From: a virus
Virus record (IMG/VR): IMGVR_UViG_3300020735_000007
Span: 1 to 64,000 of that record
Strand: one strand, 5' to 3'
DNA length: 64,000 nt
Positions 26,045 to 34,715 of the stretch are shown piece after piece (position 1 is the stretch's first letter; each line of letters opens with the position of its first letter). Made by a program: the position numbers and the translations under genes. Below the pieces are notes generated by a model. It saw nothing but the letters and a program-made list of their open reading frames with translations, ran no database searches and had not been told where the DNA came from.

Positions 26045-26764
26045 TTACTCCTTTTTTCGTTCAATGAGAGATGCAATGACACTGAGAGGGAGGACTACCA
26101 AATTCCCAAAAAATCCGTACTCAGCGATAATCTTCCCGGTATTCAACGTATTCTCTATTATATTCCTTCCCCAAACAGCGTAGAAAGCCATGCTTGCACC
26201 AACCAACATAGCGGTCCAACAAGCCCAAGCAAGGAACTCAACAGTTGTTCTAAAAGGAGTTCCAGGATTTTTAATAAATTGATTATTAACACACCCCGCC
26301 CGTTCCAAAAGAATCAGACCGATTTGCTCTTCCAAATTATTTTTTATATTTAATTCTTCTCTTCGCACACCTGTATAGGAATTGTAGAGCCAGAAAAGAA
26401 TTTTAAAGTCCCCATATTCTTTAGTCAGAATAAGCCTCACTGGAAATACATAAATCTTCCCATCGGCTTCTCTTTCATACTTAAATTCTCCAAAACAAAC
26501 TAAAGAACCTGGGATAATTTCATTTTTCAATCTCCAATCCATATAAGGACATTCATCTGGAGCTTGGTCAGAACGATACACTCTGTTTAACTGAAGCTCA
26601 TTTTTCAAAGTAGCAGTCAGAATAGAACTTAAGGTAGATTGGTAATCTGTATACATGGCTTCGGCCATAATACTTTGTTCCTTAAGCACTTCTTCTCGCT
26701 CCCTAGCACAAGCCTTCTCTTCAGAATCAAGCTTGGCGTTGGCGAGTTTGATCAGTTCGTTCAT
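26045..26764 (-). CDS. Membrane-anchored hypothetical protein, 239 aa
   Basis: The N-terminal 45 residues are a charged helix, possibly a coiled coil. A soluble middle domain follows, and two transmembrane helices lie near the C-terminus (about 175-195 and 213-232). AGAGG is 5 bases before the ATG at 26764; a GTG two codons earlier would overlap that site. It is transcribed from the promoter at 26782-26812 together with the small membrane gene downstream. Confidence 0.65.
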   Translation of the reverse strand: MNELIKLANAKLDSEEKACAREREEVLKEQSIMAEAMYTDYQSTLSSILTATLKNELQLNRVYRSDQAPDECPYMDWRLKNEIIPGSLVCFGEFKYEREADGKIYVFPVRLILTKEYGDFKILFWLYNSYTGVRREELNIKNNLEEQIGLILLERAGCVNNQFIKNPGTPFRTTVEFLAWACWTAMLVGASMAFYAVWGRNIIENTLNTGKIIAEYGFFGNLVVLPLSVIASLIERKKE

Positions 26765-26781
26765 ATACACCTCTGTCTATA

Positions 26782-26812
26782 TTATACCGGATATTGGCAG
26801 AAGTGAGGTGAA
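26782..26812 (-). promoter_or_regulatory. Promoter with TATAAT, degenerate upstream box
   Basis: Minus-strand TATAAT 18 bases before the start at 26764. The upstream box TCACCT, 19 bp away, is a poor match to TTGCCA. The -10 box supports a promoter. Confidence 0.45.
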
Positions 26813-27037
26813 TTATTTTAATCTCATAAATATATCAGCTTCCGTAATAGTCGCTCCATCGAATATAATGGATTTTAGAACTTCTTTAGAAATAGGGGAC
26901 TTACCCTCTCTCAAGGAGGAAACGACTAATTCAACGAAAGCGTCTTTAATTTTCTCAGAGCCATTTTCTTTGACAAATTCTTTCCAGGAGTTATCTCTGG
27001 CAAGAATTTTAGCCTTAACTTCATTTTTCAGGTCCAT
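26813..27037 (-). CDS. Hypothetical helical protein, 74 aa
   Basis: Short charged helical protein. Its ATG lies inside the end of the upstream gene (17-base overlap), with GGTGAA before it. It is last in the operon that begins with the SbcCD-like genes. No family recognised. Confidence 0.6.
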   Translation of the reverse strand: MDLKNEVKAKILARDNSWKEFVKENGSEKIKDAFVELVVSSLREGKSPISKEVLKSIIFDGATITEADIFMRLK

Positions 27038-27905
27038 TTAGTTTCACCAATAATCCGATATCCAAAAGATTTTTTAGCCCATCTGACATTCCAGTTACTA
27101 ATAATGATTCATAACGAGGAACAATATTCATAACACCTTTTTCCTTTAAAATCTCCCAAGTTAAATATCTAGAGGCAATTGCCTTTTTTACAATATCCCC
27201 TCCACTCTCACTCTTAATATAATACTGAAGACCATCAGCGATTATCCCATCGGTTGTCTCTTTTGCTCTAATATGTAACAACACAGCCGTTGTATCAAAT
27301 AAATAAAGCTCAGAACCTTTCAAGTAAGGGAGAAGAGAATTAATAGATAAGTTGGATAAATTATTGAGGTCGGCTAAAGCTGGAGTTTTTCCAATAGGGG
27401 TTATGCGGTACGAATTAACTCCTTTTTGTATATTTGAAAGAATTTTGTAGTTCTTGGCGAGAGCAAGAGTGTTATTGTAATCAGTTACATTCTCTCCAGT
27501 TTTGAATTTTGCTTTTTTAGAAAATGGAGAATCCTCAGAATCTTTATATTTTTCTTCCGCCGCTGTTAAATCCGAATACATTTTAGCATCATCAACTCCT
27601 GGAGTTCCTGTCTTTAAATTTAAAAGCAATTGAGTTATAATATTAAAATCATTAAGCTTGGGAGCAAGAGCCAGAACTGTCATAAGTCTATCGTGAGGCA
27701 TAATTGACCCACTATTCATTCCTGAGTCAACAAGAGAAGTATCTATCAATTTACCAACCATAAGAAAAGCTCTAGTAGTTCGATCCAACTCAATAAAAAT
27801 ATGAGATTTAGTCCAATCTACCATAGCTTCTTCAGAAATCCATACATGATTGATCAAAGTCAATAGATTGCTACTCGCCCTGGAATAAACGGAATCAGTA
27901 TTCAC
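27021..27905 (-). CDS. Hypothetical protein, 294 aa
   Basis: The start is GTG with AAGGA five bases upstream, inside the last codons of the SbcD-like gene (11-base overlap). The protein is predominantly helical with no recognised motif. Its fixed place behind the SbcD-like nuclease suggests a link to recombination, by context only. Confidence 0.65.
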   Translation of the reverse strand: MNTDSVYSRASSNLLTLINHVWISEEAMVDWTKSHIFIELDRTTRAFLMVGKLIDTSLVDSGMNSGSIMPHDRLMTVLALAPKLNDFNIITQLLLNLKTGTPGVDDAKMYSDLTAAEEKYKDSEDSPFSKKAKFKTGENVTDYNNTLALAKNYKILSNIQKGVNSYRITPIGKTPALADLNNLSNLSINSLLPYLKGSELYLFDTTAVLLHIRAKETTDGIIADGLQYYIKSESGGDIVKKAIASRYLTWEILKEKGVMNIVPRYESLLVTGMSDGLKNLLDIGLLVKLNGPEK

Positions 27906-28905
27906 ACAAATCCTTTATAAGAGAAGACAGCTTACTGTCTTTTTCACACAAAACTTCAATGATTTCAATCGGATTCTCGCTGGTAATGCCATCCACAGAA
28001 TCGTTCATAGCGTTGAAAAATTTCTTAACTTCGGCATTATCTTCATCAATTTTCTCAATGACTTTATCCTCTTTCCTAAAAATTTGTTCAGCAGGGAGAA
28101 CAGGAACATCTATCTCTTTGATACTGGCTTTTTCTGGAGTAAAGGTTAAGATCGGGACGGTGATCTTACGAGTAATTTCAGTTTCAGTCAGAGCGGCTCT
28201 AGACAAAGCTCCTAGATGAATATGGGTGACGTTGCCGACTCTCATAGTTTCCAATCTAGAATGGTCATGACCCCACAGGATGAGATCAAAATCCTCGTTC
28301 TTCAATTGATTGTAGCCGATCATCCATGAACCAAAACTGTCCCTAGAGTCGCCTGGACTTCCACTGGCATGAACTATAGCAATACGATAATCGATACCCT
28401 CTGGGCGCATCCCAGCCGCCTTAATAGCGGCACAAGTTTCTGCTCCCTCCGCATAGTCAAAAGATTCCACTAGAACTTTAACTGATTCATTTTTATTGGT
28501 AAAAATTACAGGCTCCCAATTAATCGGATGGAGAACATTAGATTCAATTAGCACTCCGATAGGTTGATTTGTCACTGTGTCCATTCGATCATATTGAATA
28601 TCGTGGTTACCAATACAAGAAAACCATTTGCCTAGAGGATAAGTTTTAATTAAGCCAATGAGTCGATTGATCATACGAAGAGGATTCGCAGAACTTTTTG
28701 GTCCCTTTACATGAAAAATATCTCCACCGCACAAACACACCGCTTCTCTACTGGTGGTTAAATTTTTAACAAATTCTAGTTTGCTGAACATCTGATCTTC
28801 GTAATCAGGGGAACGCTTACCAGGAGGAATGGCAGATAGATGGATATCAGTGATCCAAGTAAAGGTCACTTTCTCCCAAGGTAGTTTGACAATTTTCGGT
28901 TTCAT
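27895..28905 (-). CDS. SbcD/Mre11-like nuclease, 336 aa
   Basis: Phosphoesterase motifs TDIHLS, CGGDIFH, CIGNHD, VHAS and WGHDHS occur in the order seen in SbcD, Mre11 and T4 gp47. The partner SbcC-like gene lies two genes upstream on the same strand. The ATG overlaps the preceding TAA (TAATG). It is expected to process double-strand ends or hairpins for recombination and replication. The C-terminal 90 residues are acidic and may be the capping or partner-binding part. Confidence 0.82.
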   Translation of the reverse strand: MKPKIVKLPWEKVTFTWITDIHLSAIPPGKRSPDYEDQMFSKLEFVKNLTTSREAVCLCGGDIFHVKGPKSSANPLRMINRLIGLIKTYPLGKWFSCIGNHDIQYDRMDTVTNQPIGVLIESNVLHPINWEPVIFTNKNESVKVLVESFDYAEGAETCAAIKAAGMRPEGIDYRIAIVHASGSPGDSRDSFGSWMIGYNQLKNEDFDLILWGHDHSRLETMRVGNVTHIHLGALSRAALTETEITRKITVPILTFTPEKASIKEIDVPVLPAEQIFRKEDKVIEKIDEDNAEVKKFFNAMNDSVDGITSENPIEIIEVLCEKDSKLSSLIKDLCEY

Positions 28906-29195
28906 TAGGATTTCTGATTAATTTCTTCTAACTTGGCGAATAGCTTTTCCACTTCAGAAAGTTTATCTTCAATCGTTTCCTTAGTTGAATGAAACTTATC
29001 AGTTAATTCTACAACCAAGGCAGCGATCTGTTCCTCTGTCATATTTGCCACATCATAACCCTCAGCTTCCAAAGAGGTAGTAAGCTCTCCAAGCTTGTGT
29101 TCCTCTACGGCTAACATTTTCTTAGCTTCATCTTGGGTCTTAGCCAAGGAGGAAAGCCTCTTATTCAATTCAGCAATATCTTCATTCATGCCCAT
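28905..29195 (-). CDS. Coiled-coil protein, 96 aa
   Basis: Almost entirely heptad-like helix (MNEDIAELNKRLSSLAK ... LSEVEKLFAKLEEIN). The start at 29195 follows GGAG and overlaps the end of the SbcC-like gene. Placed between the SbcC-like and SbcD-like genes, it could supply part of the missing coiled-coil arm; this is inference. Confidence 0.65.
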   Translation of the reverse strand: MGMNEDIAELNKRLSSLAKTQDEAKKMLAVEEHKLGELTTSLEAEGYDVANMTEEQIAALVVELTDKFHSTKETIEDKLSEVEKLFAKLEEINQKS

Positions 29196-30333
29196 GGGTG
29201 ACTCCAGTGAAAAAGTGCCCACACTTAGGACACTGAATACTCTTACCTTGTAAATCATCAAGCTGTTTGGTGATTTCGGTTATTTGTTTAATACTTAGAT
29301 CCAATTCCAATTTCCTATTGATGACACTTTTATTCAATTTGGAAAAAGTAGTCAATTTGCTGACAAGAGAGAAAAGAGGATTAAGTTCGTTCTGAATTGG
29401 ATCCATAGGTAGCTGTTTGTAAGCCGCTACTCTTTGGATAAGTTTTTTAGTTTTTATTAATTTAGTGATGATCAAAAACTGCTGTTCTAAAATTTTTCCA
29501 AAAGGAATGTCTATTAAAGCAGCTTTTTTGATCGTTTCGAGATTTTGCTTCCTTCTAGTATATTGAACCAATTTTCTACCAGAATTTAAAGTGTTAACTA
29601 ATACTTCAGTAAATGGTAGGGGAAAGCCGACTGCCTTTTTCAAGAGTCTTTTTCTCTTTTGACCAGCGTTTAACAGATCTAAAAGATTTAGAGAGGTCAA
29701 TGCAGAGTTGTAAGAATCTTCTAATTTAAAAATTTCTTGGCTCTGCTGTTCCATTTCATCATTTAAGGTTTCTAGTAGGCCACTCTTAGCTTCAGCTTCT
29801 TGGATTTCAGAAGCTAGAAATTTAGCCGTAGCATTAAATTCTAGATTCTTAGAAGCGGCATTTTTCTTTCCGGAATTCAATTTCTCTGTAGAAGAAAATA
29901 ACCCAAAAATGGAGTTTAACTCGGCTGGACTAAGATCAAGCATAAATTGAGAATCAAACTGCCCAGCAAAAATAGGATCAAGCTTAACTCCATTAACTTC
30001 TACCTCATTAAACTTCATTGCCTCTACAATAGGGGGGACCGCACCCGCTAGCTTACTATATTCTTCATCGTTTACAGTATAAGCAGTGGTTTTAGCATTA
30101 CGAGAAAGTTTTACATCTCCATCAATCGAAGACAACTTTACAGATACTTCTTTTTCTCCGTAGGTAATATGGTTGGCCCCTACTTGATTACGTAAAATTC
30201 CACGCAAGGAACGAATGATAGCTGATTTACCCCGATCAGAGGGACCAATAATAACCGTAAATCCAGTCATGGGGAGATTAAATTCTCGCCATGACTGGAA
30301 ATTTCTTGCTGACAACGTGTAAATCTTAGCCAT
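29182..30333 (-). CDS. Half-length SbcC/Rad50-like ATPase with a C-terminal zinc knuckle, 383 aa
   Basis: The N-terminal ATPase lobe has NFQSWREFNL, Walker A IIGPSDRGKSA (about 28-38) and an FAGQFDSQFMLD Q-loop-like segment. A coiled coil follows, and the protein ends a few residues after CPKCGHFF, which looks like a zinc hook or ribbon. The C-terminal lobe with the ABC signature and Walker B is absent here and in the adjacent genes. Either the protein works as a half-molecule or the missing lobe lies elsewhere. It is in an operon with the SbcD-like gene. Confidence 0.75.
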   Translation of the reverse strand: MAKIYTLSARNFQSWREFNLPMTGFTVIIGPSDRGKSAIIRSLRGILRNQVGANHITYGEKEVSVKLSSIDGDVKLSRNAKTTAYTVNDEEYSKLAGAVPPIVEAMKFNEVEVNGVKLDPIFAGQFDSQFMLDLSPAELNSIFGLFSSTEKLNSGKKNAASKNLEFNATAKFLASEIQEAEAKSGLLETLNDEMEQQSQEIFKLEDSYNSALTSLNLLDLLNAGQKRKRLLKKAVGFPLPFTEVLVNTLNSGRKLVQYTRRKQNLETIKKAALIDIPFGKILEQQFLIITKLIKTKKLIQRVAAYKQLPMDPIQNELNPLFSLVSKLTTFSKLNKSVINRKLELDLSIKQITEITKQLDDLQGKSIQCPKCGHFFTGVTHGHE

Positions 30334-30344
30334 TCAAAGGCACC

Positions 30345-30980
30345 TTAATTATCAGTCTTCATGGAATCAATACGATCAGCATCAGAGAAGGACACCTCTC
30401 TACTAGCACAAGAACGATAGCTGGAAATATTCTTCGATAGATTGGAGTAAGTGTTAGCCACTCCAACAGGAGATTTAGCAAAATCCATTGTAGATCCTTT
30501 GGAAATACCCATGGAGCTTCCGACAGCGACAGAATTGATATCGGCCCCAAGGAACACAAATTGCCATTTGTAAGTCTCTTTCTGGAGTGTAATCAGGCTC
30601 TTAACGGCATCCAGAGTATACTCAGTTGAATGATTCTCTTCTCCATCAGTGATGATAACGAAAACAATTCGTTCAGGGCGATCTTCTTCAGCCAGAGAAG
30701 CATAATACTCTCCACGGCTCTGAATGGTTTTACCAACAGCATCCAGAAGGGCGGTGTAGCCGCGAGGAATAAGAGAAAGAGCAGGAACATTATTCAGATC
30801 CATATTCTCGTAAACTACCTCATACTTATCATCAAATTGGTAAAGACTTAATTTAGCCTCACCCGGTTGCTCCTTCTGTTCTTTAACAAAAGTGTTAAAT
30901 CCCCCTTCCGTATCATGTTGAATATTTTGCATGGAGCCGGAACGGTCTAGTACTACTGCGATATCAGTTGCATCTTTCAT
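30345..30980 (-). CDS. VWA-domain protein, 211 aa
   Basis: A von Willebrand A fold with a complete MIDAS: DRSGSM near residue 12, a threonine in RGYTALLDAV, and ITDGEEN with its aspartate. It is likely a metal-dependent protein-interaction module. Free-standing VWA proteins occur in several large phages. AAGGAG lies before the ATG. It lies just upstream of the SbcC-like gene on the same strand. Confidence 0.8.
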   Translation of the reverse strand: MKDATDIAVVLDRSGSMQNIQHDTEGGFNTFVKEQKEQPGEAKLSLYQFDDKYEVVYENMDLNNVPALSLIPRGYTALLDAVGKTIQSRGEYYASLAEEDRPERIVFVIITDGEENHSTEYTLDAVKSLITLQKETYKWQFVFLGADINSVAVGSSMGISKGSTMDFAKSPVGVANTYSNLSKNISSYRSCASREVSFSDADRIDSMKTDN

Positions 30981-30989
30981 CTGTTCTCC

Positions 30990-31169
30990 TTAACAATATG
31001 GGGTGCATTTGGGACACGGACAAGAGATAAAGTGGATACACATAGAACCGTCCGTTTTTCTACCTGTTCCATGACACTCAGGACAAGCCTTGTGCATACA
31101 GCCTTGATCATCTTGGGGCTTGAACTTTGGATCGTAATAAATATGAGTGCTATTAGCTAAATGAGTCAT
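30990..31169 (-). CDS. DnaJ-type zinc-knuckle protein, 59 aa
   Basis: CPECHGTG is a typical DnaJ-like zinc knuckle, and a second cysteine cluster (CIHFISCPCPKC) follows. AAGAGG sits immediately before three tandem ATG codons; the third is chosen for spacing. It overlaps the acidic tail of the RecA-like gene by 17 bases. Role unknown. Confidence 0.65.
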   Translation of the reverse strand: MTHLANSTHIYYDPKFKPQDDQGCMHKACPECHGTGRKTDGSMCIHFISCPCPKCTPYC

Positions 31170-32400
31170 CATCATCCTCTTCAAAAGAGGCTACTGTAAC
31201 TGTAGAAGTTTCAATATCCTTCTCACCAGCGGCATATTTATCTCCATCAGTAAGTTCAGTAGTATACGCGCCATGGTCGCTTTCAATCGCGGCAGCGACA
31301 ATTACTTTCAAACGGCTTAGAACTTCATAATCAGGGTTAACAACTAGACCTTCAATAGCATCGTCTTTTGAATCGTATACCTTGATTGGATTATCTTCGT
31401 TCCCAACAATATATTTCTTCCCCTTATTGGTGATAAGGCCATAATTACGGGCCAACTCACGGACTGAAATCCAATCATCAAGACCCAAACCAGGACGAAG
31501 CCAGAGATGGAATTCACGATAACCTCCGGTGGTGGCTTTGTTCTTGATGATACGAATTTTAATTTTGGTGGCTACATAGTCCCCCTTGTTATCTCCTGGT
31601 TCAAGAACAAATGGGTCATTAGCGTAACCTCCCGCACGAAAAGCTTTAGCTACGTTAACTTCAATAGAAAGCGAAGAAGTGAAACGAACTGAGTAACCAC
31701 CAGGAAGGGAGTAATTCACATTGGTGATTGAAGCATATTTTTGAGCCTGTAATGCCTCTTGGGTCATTTCAATTCTTGCACGAATCTGATTAACCATAAT
31801 AAATAAGCAATCGTACTTAATGGCGTAAGGAAGTAAGATATCAAAAAATTTTTGCATGACCTTAGGATGATCACCAATAGATTGCTTGAAGGCTCCACCA
31901 TTGAAAATTTCTTTTTCGTCAACCATGGATTTCATACGAGGAATAGAGTCATAAATAAACAGTTTAACTCCTGCCTTCATGAAAGTAATGGTCTGCTTGA
32001 TAGCATCTTCTACGCAAGTTGGCTTCATGACAGCCAAAGCATCGCGGGAACAATCTACACCTAGACCACGGAGATAGCCGGGAGTTGCAGTACCTTCAAA
32101 ATCAAAGATAACAACAGGCTCGTCTTCTTGTTGCTGATAAGCCTTGACCATAGAGTAGCAGAGGGTGGACTTACCACCATGCTCTTTACCATGAATATGA
32201 ATCATTCTTCCACCGCGAGGAAGTCCTCTAAGGCGTAAGACGTTATCCAGGACAATGGAACGAGTGGGGGTGAATTTCTCTTCAATATCCATCTTTAAGG
32301 TAGTCGCATCAGAATCATCCATCATTCCCATAGCTTCAAGAAATGCGGCCTTTTTATCCCCAGAACTGAATGTCGCTGTCTTTAGTGTCTTCCTTGCCAT
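31153..32400 (-). CDS. RecA/UvsX-like recombinase, 415 aa
   Basis: Walker A GKEHGGKST (about 71-79), Walker B-like VVIFDFEGTA and KLFIYDSIPRM, and a FIMVNQIRARI strand match the RecA core. An acidic C-terminal tail ends EEDDDDSFS, similar to RecA and UvsX regulatory tails. It is expected to coat ssDNA and promote strand exchange. AGGAG precedes the ATG. It lies directly upstream of the small zinc gene and downstream of the RuvC-like nuclease gene. Confidence 0.88.
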   Translation of the reverse strand: MARKTLKTATFSSGDKKAAFLEAMGMMDDSDATTLKMDIEEKFTPTRSIVLDNVLRLRGLPRGGRMIHIHGKEHGGKSTLCYSMVKAYQQQEDEPVVIFDFEGTATPGYLRGLGVDCSRDALAVMKPTCVEDAIKQTITFMKAGVKLFIYDSIPRMKSMVDEKEIFNGGAFKQSIGDHPKVMQKFFDILLPYAIKYDCLFIMVNQIRARIEMTQEALQAQKYASITNVNYSLPGGYSVRFTSSLSIEVNVAKAFRAGGYANDPFVLEPGDNKGDYVATKIKIRIIKNKATTGGYREFHLWLRPGLGLDDWISVRELARNYGLITNKGKKYIVGNEDNPIKVYDSKDDAIEGLVVNPDYEVLSRLKVIVAAAIESDHGAYTTELTDGDKYAAGEKDIETSTVTVASFEEDDDDSFS

Positions 32401-32408
32401 TTTTTCTC

Positions 32409-33236
32409 CTATATGATGGTCTTGATAACTTCCAGCCTTTTCTTAGGCGGGATTCGTGCGTCCTTTATACTAATACTGTATTCTGTGGGTTCATATTTAA
32501 ACCAGTAAGCAGGGTTATAAAGAATTCCTTTTTTGACTACATAAGCATTTCTCCCCTTACCTTTCTCTACATCAGTGAAGTCGCAAAGGGCTAAGGCTAT
32601 CCTATCGGGGATTTCTGATAACTCTTTACCCAAAAAGAAGTCAGCCGTATAACGCCCAAACTGAGATAAAAGAATAGCATCACAGGAATCAGAATCAATG
32701 CCAGGATAGATAGCAGCAGGGGCAAATTCTTGAGCCTTCTGAATGTTCTCATATTTGTTATTGCCGGTAGCTTTAAGGCCAAAACAAGATCTCATAGTCA
32801 TGGCATTAACGTGTTGAATATACACCTCTTTAAAATGTATATTCAAACCAGGAACAATAATAGTATGAAGGATTTTATTCACAATATTGAGATGGTCATT
32901 CATGGGGGTTGGAGCTTCCAGAGTTATAATTAAACCTTTAGTTGGAGTAAAATCCCCAAGAATATCAGGAATACAGCCATCTAGTTTATTTACTGAAGCA
33001 AGAATATACTCTGCCATCATGATTGCACGAACCCAAGTCGGATAGGAGGCATCAAAAGGTTTCAGAGATGCAATGTGGCTCCAACGCCAATGATCCCCTA
33101 AATTATTAAGAAGACAAAGGCCAGTGCGGGATAATGAAGGATCAATCCCCACCACTACCCATTCCTCTATATCATGAATAGGGGGGATTTTAATTAATTC
33201 TGCCAAAGTTGGTTTAATTTTCTTTGCTCTAACCAT
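32409..33236 (-). CDS. RuvC-like RNase H-fold nuclease, 275 aa
   Basis: VVGIDPSLSRTGLCLL supplies the first catalytic aspartate, LIITLEAPT the glutamate and SDSCDAILL the last aspartate, the pattern of RuvC-type Holliday-junction resolvases. The start at 33236 lies 1 base after the upstream stop, suggesting reinitiation; no strong ribosome-binding site is visible. Resolution of recombination intermediates is the likely role. Confidence 0.75.
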   Translation of the reverse strand: MVRAKKIKPTLAELIKIPPIHDIEEWVVVGIDPSLSRTGLCLLNNLGDHWRWSHIASLKPFDASYPTWVRAIMMAEYILASVNKLDGCIPDILGDFTPTKGLIITLEAPTPMNDHLNIVNKILHTIIVPGLNIHFKEVYIQHVNAMTMRSCFGLKATGNNKYENIQKAQEFAPAAIYPGIDSDSCDAILLSQFGRYTADFFLGKELSEIPDRIALALCDFTDVEKGKGRNAYVVKKGILYNPAYWFKYEPTEYSISIKDARIPPKKRLEVIKTII

Positions 33237-33237
33237 A

Positions 33238-33855
33238 TTATAACTTTCTAAAAATGGTAATAACTCTAAAACGATGATTAGTCGATTTAACCATACCAAT
33301 AACCGCTTCCATAGAAAATTGGTCTTTACGATATTGAGGAAGTACTTGGTCGAGCCAAATTACATGAGTTCCTGAAGTCAATCTTTTTCCAAGAGTTCTC
33401 ATAACTACTGTTCTTTTTACCATGGAAGTCTGGTAGTGGTCACAGTCTTCTATACTATAAGGAGGATCAGCCAGAACTAAATCAAATTCCTCCAATGGAA
33501 CATTAACTAAAGTTTGAGCGTCATCCACATAGTCAGGTTTATTTTCAGCGTTTATGTCCACAGTTTTACCTGGGAAAAGAACAGTGTCCACTTTACCTGA
33601 AAACAGATGGAGAACATTTTGTTTATCAGGAAATAAGGACTTAATACGTTTTAAATAACCGTGGGGATATCCACCATAAAAAGTGGATTTAACAGCGTAA
33701 TTATTGCCCATTATCCACGTTCCAACAACACGGCCATCTGCTCCAATAAAAAGAGCTTCAGGAAAACCAGTTTCCTTCTTATAATTTTCAATTCGATCTT
33801 GCCAATCCACTTTGACTCCAAATGAAGAAACCGGGCTGGCCTTCTCAGATGACAC
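33238..33855 (-). CDS. DNA adenine methyltransferase-like protein, 205 aa
   Basis: VLADPPYS is motif IV of N6-adenine and related methyltransferases, and VLHLFSGKV is a plausible SAM-binding strand. The start is GTG, with an in-frame TAA just upstream and no clear ribosome-binding site. It may protect phage DNA; specificity cannot be read. The 70-base gap before it holds a 7-bp AAGACGC/GCGTCTT inverted repeat (33871-33906 region). Confidence 0.7.
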   Translation of the reverse strand: MSSEKASPVSSFGVKVDWQDRIENYKKETGFPEALFIGADGRVVGTWIMGNNYAVKSTFYGGYPHGYLKRIKSLFPDKQNVLHLFSGKVDTVLFPGKTVDINAENKPDYVDDAQTLVNVPLEEFDLVLADPPYSIEDCDHYQTSMVKRTVVMRTLGKRLTSGTHVIWLDQVLPQYRKDQFSMEAVIGMVKSTNHRFRVITIFRKL

Positions 33856-33925
33856 GGTTTAGATAATTCAAGACGCTTTTACCATTATTAAGGAGGTAGA
33901 TTGCTGATTGCGTCTTTTTAAATTT

Positions 33926-34687
33926 TTACAGATCGCTGTTATCACCATCCTCATCTTCAGAGGTGGTATCCAGAGTAGAGAGGAATTGCTTCCATTCAAT
34001 AGGATTAAGGTACTTACCAAGCTTCTTAGTGAGCAAGGCCCCATCTTCAAACTTAGCCACAGCTTCAATAACCGCTTTAGTCACGGTCTTATCTTTCTTC
34101 CAACGAGCTTCCTTACTTACTCTCGCCATCTTATAACCAATACCGTTCTCACGATGAGTCATGACGATATCAAAATCATCGGCTTTCTCATCTTCCTGAA
34201 CCAAAGCAGAAATGTCTGCAAAGTTGGTTCTGGAAAGGTTCACATATTTGATTTCAAACTCTGTATCGTGATTGTCTGGAGCGTACTTTCCGGTCTTGGT
34301 ATTAGCATTAGTATAATGCACCACGATAGCCACGATTTGAAGGTTGGGTTGACCAAGTTGTTTACAACAAATACCCTCTGCTTCTTCAGTAGTGAGGCAA
34401 CGATAGGTGCCCTTCTTGTCAATGTAATGGTTCATGGCCTTCTTAGGTTTGATTCCAGGATAGATGGCGAAACGAACCGCATCTCCCTTAGCAGGACGAA
34501 CACGATCAAGACCGTCCCCACGGCGCATCAACTTCTGATCACCGAACTCGCAATCATCGTCTTCTGAAACTACAATAGCAGGAGTCGATGTCTTCTTATC
34601 TGTAACTTCATCCTCATCATCCATCACAGCCGCCTTCTTGCTGGACTTCTTAGGTAGTTCATCCTCATCTTCAAAATGCTTTGCCAT
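33926..34687 (-). CDS. Putative single-stranded DNA-binding protein, 253 aa
   Basis: Acidic, low-complexity N-terminus (about 45 residues), a central beta-rich domain with paired cysteines (TYRCL ... GICCKQL) and an acidic C-terminal tail (TSEDEDGDNSDL). The layout resembles phage ssDNA-binding proteins of the gp32 type, with an OB core, a zinc site and an acidic tail. Its place among RecA, RuvC and helicase genes supports this. No diagnostic motif proves it. AGGAGG precedes the ATG. Confidence 0.5.
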   Translation of the reverse strand: MAKHFEDEDELPKKSSKKAAVMDDEDEVTDKKTSTPAIVVSEDDDCEFGDQKLMRRGDGLDRVRPAKGDAVRFAIYPGIKPKKAMNHYIDKKGTYRCLTTEEAEGICCKQLGQPNLQIVAIVVHYTNANTKTGKYAPDNHDTEFEIKYVNLSRTNFADISALVQEDEKADDFDIVMTHRENGIGYKMARVSKEARWKKDKTVTKAVIEAVAKFEDGALLTKKLGKYLNPIEWKQFLSTLDTTSEDEDGDNSDL

Positions 34688-34715
34688 TAGTGGCCTCCTG
34701 TTAGGTTATTACTAA

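Noticed and set aside
33868-33926. Terminator between the methyltransferase and the ssDNA-binding gene
   Set aside because: The 7-bp stem has a 33-nt loop and its T-run is on the plus strand, where no gene precedes it.
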